Shown in pieces: positions 5,862 through 13,339 of a stretch of DNA of 17,835 bases. The DNA is taken from contig CAZKZC010000007.1 of the NCBI GenBank assembly GCA_964557155.1, forward strand, positions 1 through 17,835, written 5' to 3'. How positions within the stretch are numbered: position 1 is the stretch's first letter; every line of letters starts with the position of its first letter. The notes beneath the pieces are model-generated. The model saw only the letters and a list, made by a program, of their open reading frames with translations, was not told the origin of the DNA and searched no databases. A program made the position numbers and the translations under genes. The DNA is from JAHJSY01 sp964557155. Lineage in GTDB: Bacteria; Patescibacteriota; Minisyncoccia; Minisyncoccales; GWA2-38-27.

Positions 5862-7124
5862 TTAAGAATTCTTTATGACTTTAAAGCCAGTGTATTTTTG
5901 GAGAACTTGAGGAATTTTTATACTGCCGTCTTTTTGTTGGTAGTTTTCCATAATGGCAATAAGGGTTCTACCAATAGCAAAGGCGGTAGCATCATTCATA
6001 TGAACAAGCTCTATACCATCTTTTCTTCTAACTCTGGTATTTAGCCGTCTAGCTTGATAGTCGGTCATTAAATCAGAAGTATGAGTTTCTCTATATTTAT
6101 CTTGACCAGGCATCCAACACTCAATATCAATTTGGCGGGCATCAGGGCTTCCAATATCACCAGTACAAATCATTACCACTTGATAGGGAATCTTTAATGA
6201 CTTTATTAGCTCTTCTTGAAGGCTAATAATAAAGTCCTGTTCTTTTAGAGAATCTTCTTTAACAGTGAAGGATTCCATTTCAATTTTATCAAATTGATGA
6301 ACCCTTAAAATACCCTTGGTATCTTTTCCATAACTGCCAGCTTCTCTTCTGAAGGCGGTGGAATAACCAATGTATCTCAGAGGAAGATCTTTTTCGTTCA
6401 AAATTTCGTCCATATGTAAGGGACCTAAAGTATGCTCGGCACTACCGATTAAATAAAGATCGTCTTGAGGGAAATAATATCTTTCATCTTTATCAGCTTT
6501 ACTCAACCGAGCCATTTTTTCGTAAATCTCTGGCTTAATCATTGCTGGAGGAACCACCGGAATAAAGCCCTTTTTTACTAAAAAATCGAAAGTATATTGA
6601 ATTAAAGCAAATTGTAATAAAGCTAGTTTTCCTTTTAAATAAACGAATCTAGCTCCAGAAACTTGAGCCGCCGTCTTTAAATCAATAATTCCCAACGCTT
6701 CTCCAAGTTCTACGTGGTCTTTAATTTCAAAATTAAAAGTTGGAACCTTTCCCACTTGTTTAAGAACCACATTTTCACTTTCGTCTTTGCCAACTGGAAC
6801 ATCTTTAGCTAAAACATTAGGAATTTTATACAAAAGGTCTTTAATTTCTTCTTCTAACTTAACTAGTTCGGGTTTAATTTTATCAGCTTTCTTATCTATT
6901 TTTTGCATTCCCGAAATAATCTTCTTTTTTTCAGTTGCCTTAGCATTAGCGATATCTTTTCCAGCTTTATTCTTTTTAGCTGAAATGCTTTCTAGTTCTG
7001 TTTGTATTTTTCTTTTCTTTTCGTCAATCTTTAATAAATTATCCAAATCAAAATCCACTCCTCTTTTCTTAATAGAGTCTTTTACCTCTTTAACATTTTC
7101 TCTAATAAATTTAATATCAAGCAT
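5862..7124 (-). CDS. serS: Seryl-tRNA synthetase (420 aa)
   Basis: This class II enzyme charges tRNA-Ser with serine in the cytoplasm. Residues 1-105 form the two-helix coiled-coil arm that grips the tRNA long variable arm. The catalytic domain has LIGSAEHTL (225-233, the usual TAE site as SAE), motif 2 in FRREAGSYGKDTKG (258-271) with HQFDKIE (276-282), DYQARRLNTR (355-364) and motif 3 with IGRTLIAIMENY (384-395). The residues before motif 3 read NDATAFAIG, where most bacteria have NGSGLAVG; I believe this is a lineage variant. Length is normal. It is the last gene of the apparent MNT-HEPN-lysS-S23-serS unit, 35 bases after the S23 gene, and its final codons begin direct repeat pair 2. Confidence 0.97.
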   Translation of the reverse strand: MLDIKFIRENVKEVKDSIKKRGVDFDLDNLLKIDEKKRKIQTELESISAKKNKAGKDIANAKATEKKKIISGMQKIDKKADKIKPELVKLEEEIKDLLYKIPNVLAKDVPVGKDESENVVLKQVGKVPTFNFEIKDHVELGEALGIIDLKTAAQVSGARFVYLKGKLALLQFALIQYTFDFLVKKGFIPVVPPAMIKPEIYEKMARLSKADKDERYYFPQDDLYLIGSAEHTLGPLHMDEILNEKDLPLRYIGYSTAFRREAGSYGKDTKGILRVHQFDKIEMESFTVKEDSLKEQDFIISLQEELIKSLKIPYQVVMICTGDIGSPDARQIDIECWMPGQDKYRETHTSDLMTDYQARRLNTRVRRKDGIELVHMNDATAFAIGRTLIAIMENYQQKDGSIKIPQVLQKYTGFKVIKNS

Positions 7125-7129
7125 GCGTC

Positions 7130-7158
7130 AACGAACATTGAACAAGGAACAATGAACA
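7130..7158. repeat. Inverted-repeat arm downstream of the S23/IVP gene
   Basis: Plus-strand GAACATTGAACAAGGAACAATGAACA is a run of GAACAA-like 6-8 base units. GAACAATGAACA is the reverse complement of TGTTCATTGTTC in the arm at 7508-7540. The arm fills the space between the S23/IVP stop and the serS start. Confidence 0.75.
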
Positions 7159-7159
7159 G

Positions 7160-7531
7160 TTATTTAATAATTTTACTTTCTACTGTTTTAATGGTAGTCC
7201 AAAGAATTTTTCCTACTTCTTCAGCTATCAAAATGATTTTTTTATATTCTTCTTCTGTTAAATAATTTTCTCTGCAAGCGAAATATAGAATATATTTTGC
7301 TTCTTTCAACGATCCATATGAAATATAAAGAAATTGTCTATAATCTTTACTCGTTTTTCGTGCAAATCCTTCAATAATATTTAAAGGTATAGATAGTCCA
7401 GCTCTTCTTAATTGTGATGTTAATCCATATATTTCATCCTTCGGAAACTTTCTTGTAATTTTATAAATTTCGTATGCCAGCTTATCTGACTTTTCAATCA
7501 ACGGATTTCTTGTTCTTTGTTCGTTGTTCAT
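7160..7531 (-). CDS. Four-helix-bundle protein of the S23/23S rRNA intervening-sequence (IVP) family (123 aa)
   Basis: The family signature is clear: an N-terminal helix (KLAYEIYKITRKFPKDE), then LTSQLRRAGLSIPLNIIEGFAR (39-60), then FLYISYGSLKEAKYIL. These proteins form a pentameric four-helix bundle; they were first found inside intervening sequences of 23S rRNA genes and are related to the Avd protein of diversity-generating retroelements. Function outside those settings is unknown. The ATG overlaps the lysS stop (ATGA, 7528-7531). The first nine residues (NNEQRTRN) are encoded by a GAACAA-type repeat that is inverted at the other end of the gene. This suggests the start codon is provided by the repeat and that the gene plus arms is a moveable unit. 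Confidence 0.9.
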   Translation of the reverse strand: MNNEQRTRNPLIEKSDKLAYEIYKITRKFPKDEIYGLTSQLRRAGLSIPLNIIEGFARKTSKDYRQFLYISYGSLKEAKYILYFACRENYLTEEEYKKIILIAEEVGKILWTTIKTVESKIIK

Positions 7532-7540
7532 TGTTCTTTA
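7508..7540. repeat. Inverted-repeat arm at the S23/IVP start and lysS end
   Basis: The minus strand reads AAGAACAATGAACAACGAAC followed by AAAGAACAAG. It contains the lysS stop codon, the S23/IVP start codon and the first S23 codons. GAACAATGAACA also occurs on the plus strand in the arm at 7130-7158, so the gene lies between inverted copies about 380 bases apart. Confidence 0.75.
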
Positions 7541-8994
7541 CTTTTCATTGTTGGAAATAATATTGTTTCTCTTGCTGAATGAGAATCAGTTAAAAGCATT
7601 ACCAAACGCTCTACTCCCATTCCCCAACCAGCTGCTGGTGGCATGCCGTACTCTAAGGCCTCAATATAGTCCTTATCCATTCTTTGGGCTTCACCAAAAC
7701 CTTTCTCAAATATTTTTTCTTGTTCTTTAAATCTATCTTTCTGAACCAAAGGATTATTTAATTCAGAGTAGGCCTTAATTATTTCCATGCCCATAATAAT
7801 TAATTGAAAACTTGCCGACTTTTTAGAATTCTTATCAAGTGGCTTGGCTAGCGGAAAGGCCTCCGCTGGATAATGAATAATAAAAGTTGGTTCCTCTATT
7901 TTTGACCTAATAACTTTCTTAAAGATTTCGTCAGCTATTTCAAATTTCCCACCACCAATTTCTTTAATGCCCAATTTCTTTGCTTCTTTTTTAAGAGCTG
8001 AAATATTTATCTCGTCTAGTTTAATTTTAGTATATTTCCTAAAAATTTCATTGTATTCCACTCTCTTCCATGGAGCTTTAAAGTTTAATCTTTCCCCTTC
8101 ATATTCAATTTCTAATTTACCGAATAACTTTTTTAATAAATGGCCAAACATTTCTTCGGTGAAACCCATCAATTCCTTATAATTAGCATAAGCCCAATAG
8201 AATTCCAACATAGTAAAATCAGGGTTATGAGCCCGATCCATGCCTTCGTTTCTAAAACATCTTCCTATTTCATATACTTTTTCAAATCCTCCAACAAGTA
8301 AACGTTTCAAATACAATTCAGGAGATATTCGTAGATACAAGTCCATATCTAGAGCATTTAAACGAGTTTTAAAGGGCTTGGCTGTCGCTCCTCCATAGAC
8401 GGGTTGCAGAATTGGCGTTTCTACCTCTAAAAACCCTCTATCTTGCATGAAGAAACCCAGCTCCTTTATTATTTTAGAGCGAAGAAGAAGTTTCTCTTTT
8501 ACATCGGGATTGAAAATTAAATCTAAATATCTTTTTCTAAATCTATCATCAACATCTTTTATTCCATGCCACTTTTCGGGCAAAGGCAGTAATGATTTAG
8601 TTAGCATCTTGTAGTCATTTACTTGTAATGACTTCTCCCCTCTTTTGGTTTTAAATAATTCTCCTTTGGCTTGAATAAAGTCTCCAACATCAAAATGATC
8701 TAAAAAGAACTTATACCCTTTAATCCCCAAGCTATCTTTCTTAAATAATATTTGAATTCCCCCAAAGCCATCTTCAATATTAGAAAACAAAAGACCGCCA
8801 TGTTGCCTTAAAGACATTATGCGACCAACTAAAAATAATTCTTCTTTAGATTTGGAAAGTTTTGAGAAACTATCTAGAGCTTCTTTAGAGGTATGAGTTC
8901 TTTTAACCTCTCCCGGATAACCCAAAAGACCAGCACTTTCAATACCTTTAAGTTTTTTTAATCTAATTTTTTTAATTTCATCAATTCCAGCCAT
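7528..8994 (-). CDS. lysS: Lysyl-tRNA synthetase, class II (488 aa)
   Basis: Charges tRNA-Lys with lysine. The N-terminal OB-fold anticodon-binding domain contains LVGRIMSLRQHGGLLFSNIED (55-75). The catalytic domain has motif 1 around FLEVETPIL (188-196), motif 2 in CFRNEGMDRAHNPDF (246-260) with TMLEFYWAY, and motif 3 in WGMGVERLVMLLTDS near the C terminus. I chose the ATG at 8994-8992 (MAGIDEI) because the HEPN stop codon ends just before it, leaving a one-base gap, and the length fits LysRS. The longer frame from 9039 would overlap HEPN by 44 bases and add 15 residues unlike the family. The last codons after LFPTM lie in the GAACAA repeat arm, which provides the TGA stop. The gene is directly downstream of an MNT-HEPN pair. 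Confidence 0.97.
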   Translation of the reverse strand: MAGIDEIKKIRLKKLKGIESAGLLGYPGEVKRTHTSKEALDSFSKLSKSKEELFLVGRIMSLRQHGGLLFSNIEDGFGGIQILFKKDSLGIKGYKFFLDHFDVGDFIQAKGELFKTKRGEKSLQVNDYKMLTKSLLPLPEKWHGIKDVDDRFRKRYLDLIFNPDVKEKLLLRSKIIKELGFFMQDRGFLEVETPILQPVYGGATAKPFKTRLNALDMDLYLRISPELYLKRLLVGGFEKVYEIGRCFRNEGMDRAHNPDFTMLEFYWAYANYKELMGFTEEMFGHLLKKLFGKLEIEYEGERLNFKAPWKRVEYNEIFRKYTKIKLDEINISALKKEAKKLGIKEIGGGKFEIADEIFKKVIRSKIEEPTFIIHYPAEAFPLAKPLDKNSKKSASFQLIIMGMEIIKAYSELNNPLVQKDRFKEQEKIFEKGFGEAQRMDKDYIEALEYGMPPAAGWGMGVERLVMLLTDSHSARETILFPTMKSKEQ

Positions 8995-8995
8995 A

Positions 8996-9382
8996 TTATA
9001 ATATCTTACTAGAAATAAATTTGAATAAATCTTGAGCAATATTCAACGATTTTCGACATTCTTCTTTTGAATAAATGAAAACATCAGACGGGTATCTTGT
9101 TTCAATATAATATCTGTTCAAAAATGATATTTTACCTTTTAGGTTTTCGAAATTTTTGTCAGTTTTTTCGCAAAGATTCAAAAGATAAATCAAATCATGG
9201 ACTTTGGGAAATTCTTTTTTATTAAAAATTAAAAACCCTTTAAGCATTTTTTCAGCGACCTGGTGACAATGAAAGCAAATAGAATCACTAGGACCATTTT
9301 CCTGGAAAAGAATTTCAGCTGATTTTAAGTCGTTCTGTGCCTTCAGAACCCATTCCTTAGATTTTGTATTATTTTGTAACAT
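8996..9382 (-). CDS. HEPN-domain protein (128 aa)
   Basis: An all-helical HEPN protein, recognised by KAQNDLKSAEILF (14-26), FHCHQVAEKMLKGFLI (37-52), VHDLIYLL (61-68) and the family-typical YYIETRYPSD (91-100). HEPN proteins paired with MNT nucleotidyltransferases act as toxins, often RNases, that the partner neutralises, in some systems by adding AMP. The canonical R-x4-6-H RNase motif is not evident, so RNase activity is uncertain. The start overlaps the MNT gene by 14 bases, and lysS begins one base after the stop. An essential synthetase is thus translated right behind this gene. Confidence 0.85.
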   Translation of the reverse strand: MLQNNTKSKEWVLKAQNDLKSAEILFQENGPSDSICFHCHQVAEKMLKGFLIFNKKEFPKVHDLIYLLNLCEKTDKNFENLKGKISFLNRYYIETRYPSDVFIYSKEECRKSLNIAQDLFKFISSKIL

Positions 9383-9689
9383 AAAGAATTTTACCTTGTT
9401 TGAGAATATTTTTTATAAAAAAATCATTTAAGGATACCCTTTTTTCTATTTCTTGGGGGGTGTAAACCAAAATATCCAGTGGCATTGTTCTGTCTAGAAG
9501 TATTCTATCTAGTTCTAAGTGTCTTTTCGTTTTTCTTTTTTTTGTTTTTTTTAGAACCAATAAATCCACATCGCTATCCTTGTGCGGTTTCCCATAAGCA
9601 AAACTACCGTAAAGAATTATTTTCTCTGGTTTGTACTTTTCCACAATCTGCTCAGTTATGTTTCTAATTTCTTTTTGATATTTAGTCAT
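9369..9689 (-). CDS. MNT-type minimal nucleotidyltransferase (106 aa)
   Basis: It has the polymerase-beta-like nucleotidyltransferase signature GSFAYGKPHKDSDVDLLV (28-45), with the metal-binding D40 and D42 and a third acidic residue in PLDILVY (D72). Paired with HEPN downstream, it should be the antitoxin half, probably modifying the partner. I chose the ATG at 9689-9687 (MTKYQKEI). A longer frame to 9728 adds 13 residues unlike the family, and its first codons would lie inside the promoter. The predicted transcription start coincides with this ATG, so the mRNA may be leaderless. It is the first gene of the unit MNT-HEPN-lysS-S23-serS. Confidence 0.85.
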   Translation of the reverse strand: MTKYQKEIRNITEQIVEKYKPEKIILYGSFAYGKPHKDSDVDLLVLKKTKKRKTKRHLELDRILLDRTMPLDILVYTPQEIEKRVSLNDFFIKNILKQGKILYVTK

Positions 9690-9695
9690 TAATTT

Positions 9696-9724
9696 ATTAT
9701 AAACCACTCCTTCACAAAAAACAA
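9696..9724 (-). promoter_or_regulatory. Promoter of the MNT-HEPN-lysS-S23-serS unit
   Basis: The minus strand reads TTGTTT (9724-9719), 17 bases, then a perfect TATAAT (9701-9696). Start of transcription is expected near 9689, the A of the MNT ATG. Confidence 0.6.
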
Positions 9725-9742
9725 GCACGCGACTAGGATGCA

Positions 9743-9755
9743 GAAGTCGGACTTC
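9743..9755 (-). other. Short hairpin between murG and the MNT gene
   Basis: GAAGTC-G-GACTTC lies about 18 bases after the murG stop. No T-tract follows directly; a T-run occurs about 20 bases further on the minus strand. It could be a weak terminator or an mRNA 3' end stabiliser. Confidence 0.35.
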
Positions 9756-9770
9756 GGCAGATTTACAGCT

Positions 9771-10886
9771 TCATTGACTGAGATAAGTGACAAGATAATC
9801 GGCGACTATGCGGGCGGCGTCGGGACGAGAGAATTCTTTAGCTTTTTTTGACATTTCTTTCATTTTTTCAGGACGATCAAATAAATATTTTATTCTTTCT
9901 AGAATAAAATGGGGTTTAAAATTAGGCTCTTCAATTACCAAACAAGCACCCCTTTCATTATAAGCATAAGCATTTCTTGCTTGATGGTTTTGAGCCGAGC
10001 CGGCTAAGGGAACAAGAATACTTGGCTTGCCATTAGCAGCAATTTCAAAAATACTTCCCGATCCTGCTCTGCTAATAATTAAATCAGCTACCGCATAAGC
10101 ATCAGCTAATTCTTTTTCTGACAAAAAAGGAGAGGGATGATAATATTCAGATAAATCTTTTAACACTACGACCTCTACTTCTTTTTTCACTTGTTTAAAG
10201 TTTTTCTTTCCTGTTTGATGGATTACTTCATAATTTTTTAAAATAGCAGAGAAGTTAGCGAGTATAATATCATTTATTTTCTTAGCTCCCTGAGATCCAC
10301 CCAATATTAAAACAACTGGCTTATCGCCTTTTAGATTGAAAGTTTTCTTAGCTTCAGTTTTTGAACCATTGGTCATTTCTGATAATATTGGATTACCGAC
10401 ACAAAGCTTTTTATGATCAGGAAAATATTCTGTCTCATTTATAGAGAAAGCAATGAAAACCTCCATGGCAAATTTACTAACTATTTTATTAGCTAGACCA
10501 GGAGTAATATCTGATTCGTGTAGAAATATTGGAACATTCAGTATTCTTCCCGAAAGAGCTGTCGGAACAGAACCATACCCTCCTTTACTAAATATAATGT
10601 CAGGAGAGACGACAAATATATGGTAGAAGGATTGAATAATTCCAATGGGGAACTTAAGAATATCAAGAAAGATTTTAAACGAAAAATATCTCCTAAACTT
10701 CCCAGCAAAAATAGTTCTTATTTTAACATCTTCTTTTTTAAGTAACTCTTTTACAAAATCATCTTTGGGTCCCAAATAAAAAAACTCAAAACCACCGTAG
10801 GGATAGTTTTTCTTCATTTGACGAATAATAGCGACTATGGGGAATATATGACCAACGGTTCCCCCGCCCGTAAATAATACCTTCAT
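9771..10886 (-). CDS. murG: UDP-GlcNAc:lipid I N-acetylglucosaminyltransferase (371 aa)
   Basis: MurG transfers GlcNAc from UDP-GlcNAc to lipid I on the cytoplasmic face of the membrane and so makes lipid II. N-terminal GGGTVGHIFP (7-16) is the acceptor-site loop, with V11 where most bacteria have G. The C-terminal domain has GGSQGA (196-201), SRAGSGSIFEI (272-282, donor binding) and SAQNHQARNA (297-306). A hydrophobic patch near 71-95 would touch the membrane. Length is slightly above the usual 350-360. It starts 9 bases after ftsW and closes the murD-ftsW-murG run. murC, ddl and ftsQAZ, which often follow, are absent; a toxin-like pair follows in their place. Confidence 0.95.
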   Translation of the reverse strand: MKVLFTGGGTVGHIFPIVAIIRQMKKNYPYGGFEFFYLGPKDDFVKELLKKEDVKIRTIFAGKFRRYFSFKIFLDILKFPIGIIQSFYHIFVVSPDIIFSKGGYGSVPTALSGRILNVPIFLHESDITPGLANKIVSKFAMEVFIAFSINETEYFPDHKKLCVGNPILSEMTNGSKTEAKKTFNLKGDKPVVLILGGSQGAKKINDIILANFSAILKNYEVIHQTGKKNFKQVKKEVEVVVLKDLSEYYHPSPFLSEKELADAYAVADLIISRAGSGSIFEIAANGKPSILVPLAGSAQNHQARNAYAYNERGACLVIEEPNFKPHFILERIKYLFDRPEKMKEMSKKAKEFSRPDAARIVADYLVTYLSQ

Positions 10887-10895
10887 ATTAATATT

Positions 10896-12068
10896 CTAAC
10901 ATCTTTTTGCATTTTTAGAAATGTTTAAAAGTAATCCAACAGCTAATAATTCAACAATTATATGCGATCCCCCATAACTTATAAAAGGAAGCGGTATTCC
11001 TGTTAAAGGAACGACTCCTATCATTGCTCCAATATTAAAAAATGCCTGAAAACATAACCAAAAACTAATTCCCATTACCAAGAACTTTGAAAAATTGTCT
11101 TTTGACCTTCTAAATATTAAATATCCTCTCCAGAACAAAAAAGCATACAAAATTATCAGCCCTAAAGAACCAATGAATCCAAGCTCTTCTGCATATATGG
11201 CAAAAATAGAATCAGCCATTGTTTGGGGAATGAAACCGAATCTCTGAACTGAATCTCCTAGCCCTAATCCCCATATTCCACCAGACCCAATGGCAATTGT
11301 AATTTGTTTTACTTGATAGCCTATTCCCATCGGATCTACATTAGAACCAAGCCAAACAGAAATTCTATTTATCCTATAAGGAAAGAATTTTATAAAACCG
11401 AGACCAGTCACGAAACTTAATAAAACAATTAGCAAGCTATGCCAAAAGGGCGTGTTAGCTACCCAGTACATAACAACAGCTATGCTAGCCAAAACTATTA
11501 AGGTACTCATATCTGACTGGAAAAGGAGAAGAAAAAAAATTAATCCTAAAATCATAAGAAAAGGTAATAACCCTCTTAACTCATTTACAATTCTATCAAA
11601 TAAACTCTTGCCTATTCTTTCTGGATCCTTAATAAACTTTTCTCTTTTGGCTGGATTAATAAGCCAAGCTGAAAAATAGATTATAAAAGAAATTTTCAAG
11701 AGCTCGGATGGTTGGAAGGTGGCAAAACCAAGATTCATCCAGCGAGGAGCTCCACCAGAAACAATACCAAGCCCTGGTATAAAAACAGCGAGCATCATAC
11801 CAATAGCTGTAGCTATTAAATAATGGGAAATTCTTTTAAATCTTTCCAAATTTAATCTAAAAACAATAAATCCTATTATTAGTCCAGGAATTATTCCTAT
11901 AAGTAATTGATGAAATAAAAAATGAGTCGTGTTGCCAAACTTTTCTTGAGAGAAACTAGCTGAAACACTAGCTAGAGTTAAAATTCCCAAAACTAACAAA
12001 ACCCCAACCACTCCTAGCAGATAATAATCTATATTATAATTCTTTTCTAATGCTTTTTTTGAATTCAT
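10896..12068 (-). CDS. ftsW: FtsW/RodA-family (SEDS) glycan polymerase, probably FtsW (390 aa)
   Basis: SEDS proteins polymerise lipid II into glycan strands with a partner penicillin-binding protein; FtsW does so at the septum. About ten membrane segments are visible. Signatures are GGAPRWMNLGFATFQPSELLK, GYQVKQITIAIGSGGIWGLGLG, the acidic loop TMADSIFAIYAEELG and GIPLPFISYGGS near the C terminus. The position between murD and murG favours FtsW over RodA. The start is ATG at 12068-12066 (MNSKKALE), preceded at once by AGGGGAT; a longer frame to 12131 would overlap murD by 98 bases and has no ribosome site. Even so, the first 35 bases lie inside the murD end, so translation is probably coupled. 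No partner PBP (ftsI) lies in the window. Confidence 0.93.
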   Translation of the reverse strand: MNSKKALEKNYNIDYYLLGVVGVLLVLGILTLASVSASFSQEKFGNTTHFLFHQLLIGIIPGLIIGFIVFRLNLERFKRISHYLIATAIGMMLAVFIPGLGIVSGGAPRWMNLGFATFQPSELLKISFIIYFSAWLINPAKREKFIKDPERIGKSLFDRIVNELRGLLPFLMILGLIFFLLLFQSDMSTLIVLASIAVVMYWVANTPFWHSLLIVLLSFVTGLGFIKFFPYRINRISVWLGSNVDPMGIGYQVKQITIAIGSGGIWGLGLGDSVQRFGFIPQTMADSIFAIYAEELGFIGSLGLIILYAFLFWRGYLIFRRSKDNFSKFLVMGISFWLCFQAFFNIGAMIGVVPLTGIPLPFISYGGSHIIVELLAVGLLLNISKNAKRC

Positions 12069-13278
12069 ATCCCCTATCAAATTCATTTTTAAATAAATTA
12101 AAACTGGCTGCACCAGGAGAAAGTAAAACAATATCTCCTTTTTTGGCTAGCACAGAAGCCCTTTTAACAGCTTCTTTCATTGATTTCACCTTATAGACCT
12201 TAAACTTTTTTAAATCTCTTTCAATCAAATCTGAAGCAGTACCAGGAAGCAAAACCAAGAAATCAATATTGTCTTGAACATCTTCAGCTAATGCTCGATA
12301 GCTTAGTCGCTTGTCTTCTCCTCCAGCTATTAATATAATTCGTGAGTCGGGATATTTTCCTCTAAATGTTTCTATGGCAAATTTAACAGCCCTTGGATTA
12401 GTTGCTGTTGTATCATTGAAATATTTAACGCCCTTAATTTCAGCAACAAATTCCTGACGACTAGGAACGCCTTTAAAATTAGAAACTACTTTATGAATAT
12501 CATCTTTCGAAATATTAAGAAGCTCAGCTACTTTAACAGCAGCCGCAGTGTTGTAACCTTCAAAAAAGTAAACTTTCCCTTTGGCCTCTGATGAAAGTTT
12601 TTTAGTATTAGGATCTTCTTCATTCAAAATTAATATGTCGCTCTTGCTTTGATATTTATAAATAGATTTTTTGGCTTCTATATATTCATGAAAGTCTTTA
12701 TATCTATTTAAATGATCTGGAAATAGATTGGTTATAACAGCCACATGAGGACTCTTTTTTAAATTCTCCAAAGCAAAACTAGAAAGCTCTAAAACAACTT
12801 TTGTTTCTTTTTTAATATCAACTAGAAATTCTAAAGGCGATATTCCTATATTTCCAGCCAAAACAGTATCGTATTTTTCTTTCAAAAGTTCATATATTAA
12901 AACAGCAGTTGTTGATTTACCCTTGGTTCCAGTTACACCAATAATTTCAACTGGGCATAAGTCAAAGAATAGCTCTATATCATTTTTGATAGGAATATTA
13001 TTTTTTCGAGCAATTTCCAAATAAGGAGAGCTAGTAGGTATGTCCGGATTTTTAATAATTAAATCGGCATTTTCAAAATCTTCTTCTCTATGTTTTCCCA
13101 AAACAAATTTTATTTTCAGGTTTTTAAGCTTATCCAAAGATTCTTTTAATTGCTTCTCGCTTTTCAGGTCTGTTATGAGGAGTTTAGCTCCTTGAGAATA
13201 AAAAAACTTAGCAACACCAACTCCACCTCCGTGCAACCCAAGTCCCATTATTACAATTTTCTTATTTTTAAATTCCAT
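12034..13278 (-). CDS. murD: UDP-N-acetylmuramoyl-L-alanine--D-glutamate ligase (414 aa)
   Basis: MurD adds D-Glu to UDP-MurNAc-L-Ala in the cytoplasm using ATP. The N-terminal Rossmann-like domain starts KIVIMGLGLHGGGVGVAKF (7-25). The ATPase domain has GVTGTKGKST (114-123), VLELSSFALE and NLFPDHLNRYKDFHEY; the C-terminal domain has FNDTTATNP, AGGEDKRLSY and LSPGAASFNLFKNEFDRG, all typical of MurD. Length is normal for compact genomes. It is the first gene of murD-ftsW-murG. A promoter places the transcription start at or next to the ATG, and no Shine-Dalgarno site is in range, so the message may be leaderless. It is separated from mraY by an opposite-strand gene. Confidence 0.95.
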   Translation of the reverse strand: MEFKNKKIVIMGLGLHGGGVGVAKFFYSQGAKLLITDLKSEKQLKESLDKLKNLKIKFVLGKHREEDFENADLIIKNPDIPTSSPYLEIARKNNIPIKNDIELFFDLCPVEIIGVTGTKGKSTTAVLIYELLKEKYDTVLAGNIGISPLEFLVDIKKETKVVLELSSFALENLKKSPHVAVITNLFPDHLNRYKDFHEYIEAKKSIYKYQSKSDILILNEEDPNTKKLSSEAKGKVYFFEGYNTAAAVKVAELLNISKDDIHKVVSNFKGVPSRQEFVAEIKGVKYFNDTTATNPRAVKFAIETFRGKYPDSRIILIAGGEDKRLSYRALAEDVQDNIDFLVLLPGTASDLIERDLKKFKVYKVKSMKEAVKRASVLAKKGDIVLLSPGAASFNLFKNEFDRGYEFKKSIRKEL

Positions 13279-13285
13279 ATAATTT

Positions 13286-13313
13286 AGTATACCCCGTAGA
13301 AGAAATTTGACAA
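13286..13313 (-). promoter_or_regulatory. Promoter of murD-ftsW-murG
   Basis: The minus strand reads TTGTCA (13313-13308), 16 bases, then TATACT (13291-13286). Transcription should start near 13279, directly before the murD ATG. Confidence 0.55.
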
Positions 13314-13339
13314 GATTTCTTTTAAAAGGAGCTAAGAAA

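Larger units (their letters stand above)
5768..5869. repeat. Direct repeat pair 2, copy B (partner at 5107-5208)
   Basis: This copy directly adjoins the serS 3' end and includes its stop codon (5862-5864). In transcription order it carries the serS end, the terminator-like hairpin and a promoter. Since it is joined to intact serS, this is the natural serS side of the junction and copy A is the displaced operon side. The toxin-antitoxin module lies exactly between them. Confidence 0.9.

Noticed and set aside
8992..9039. lysS start at 9039 (503-residue version)
   Set aside because: The extra 15 residues overlap the HEPN gene by 44 bases and are unlike LysRS; ATG 8994 follows the HEPN stop directly.
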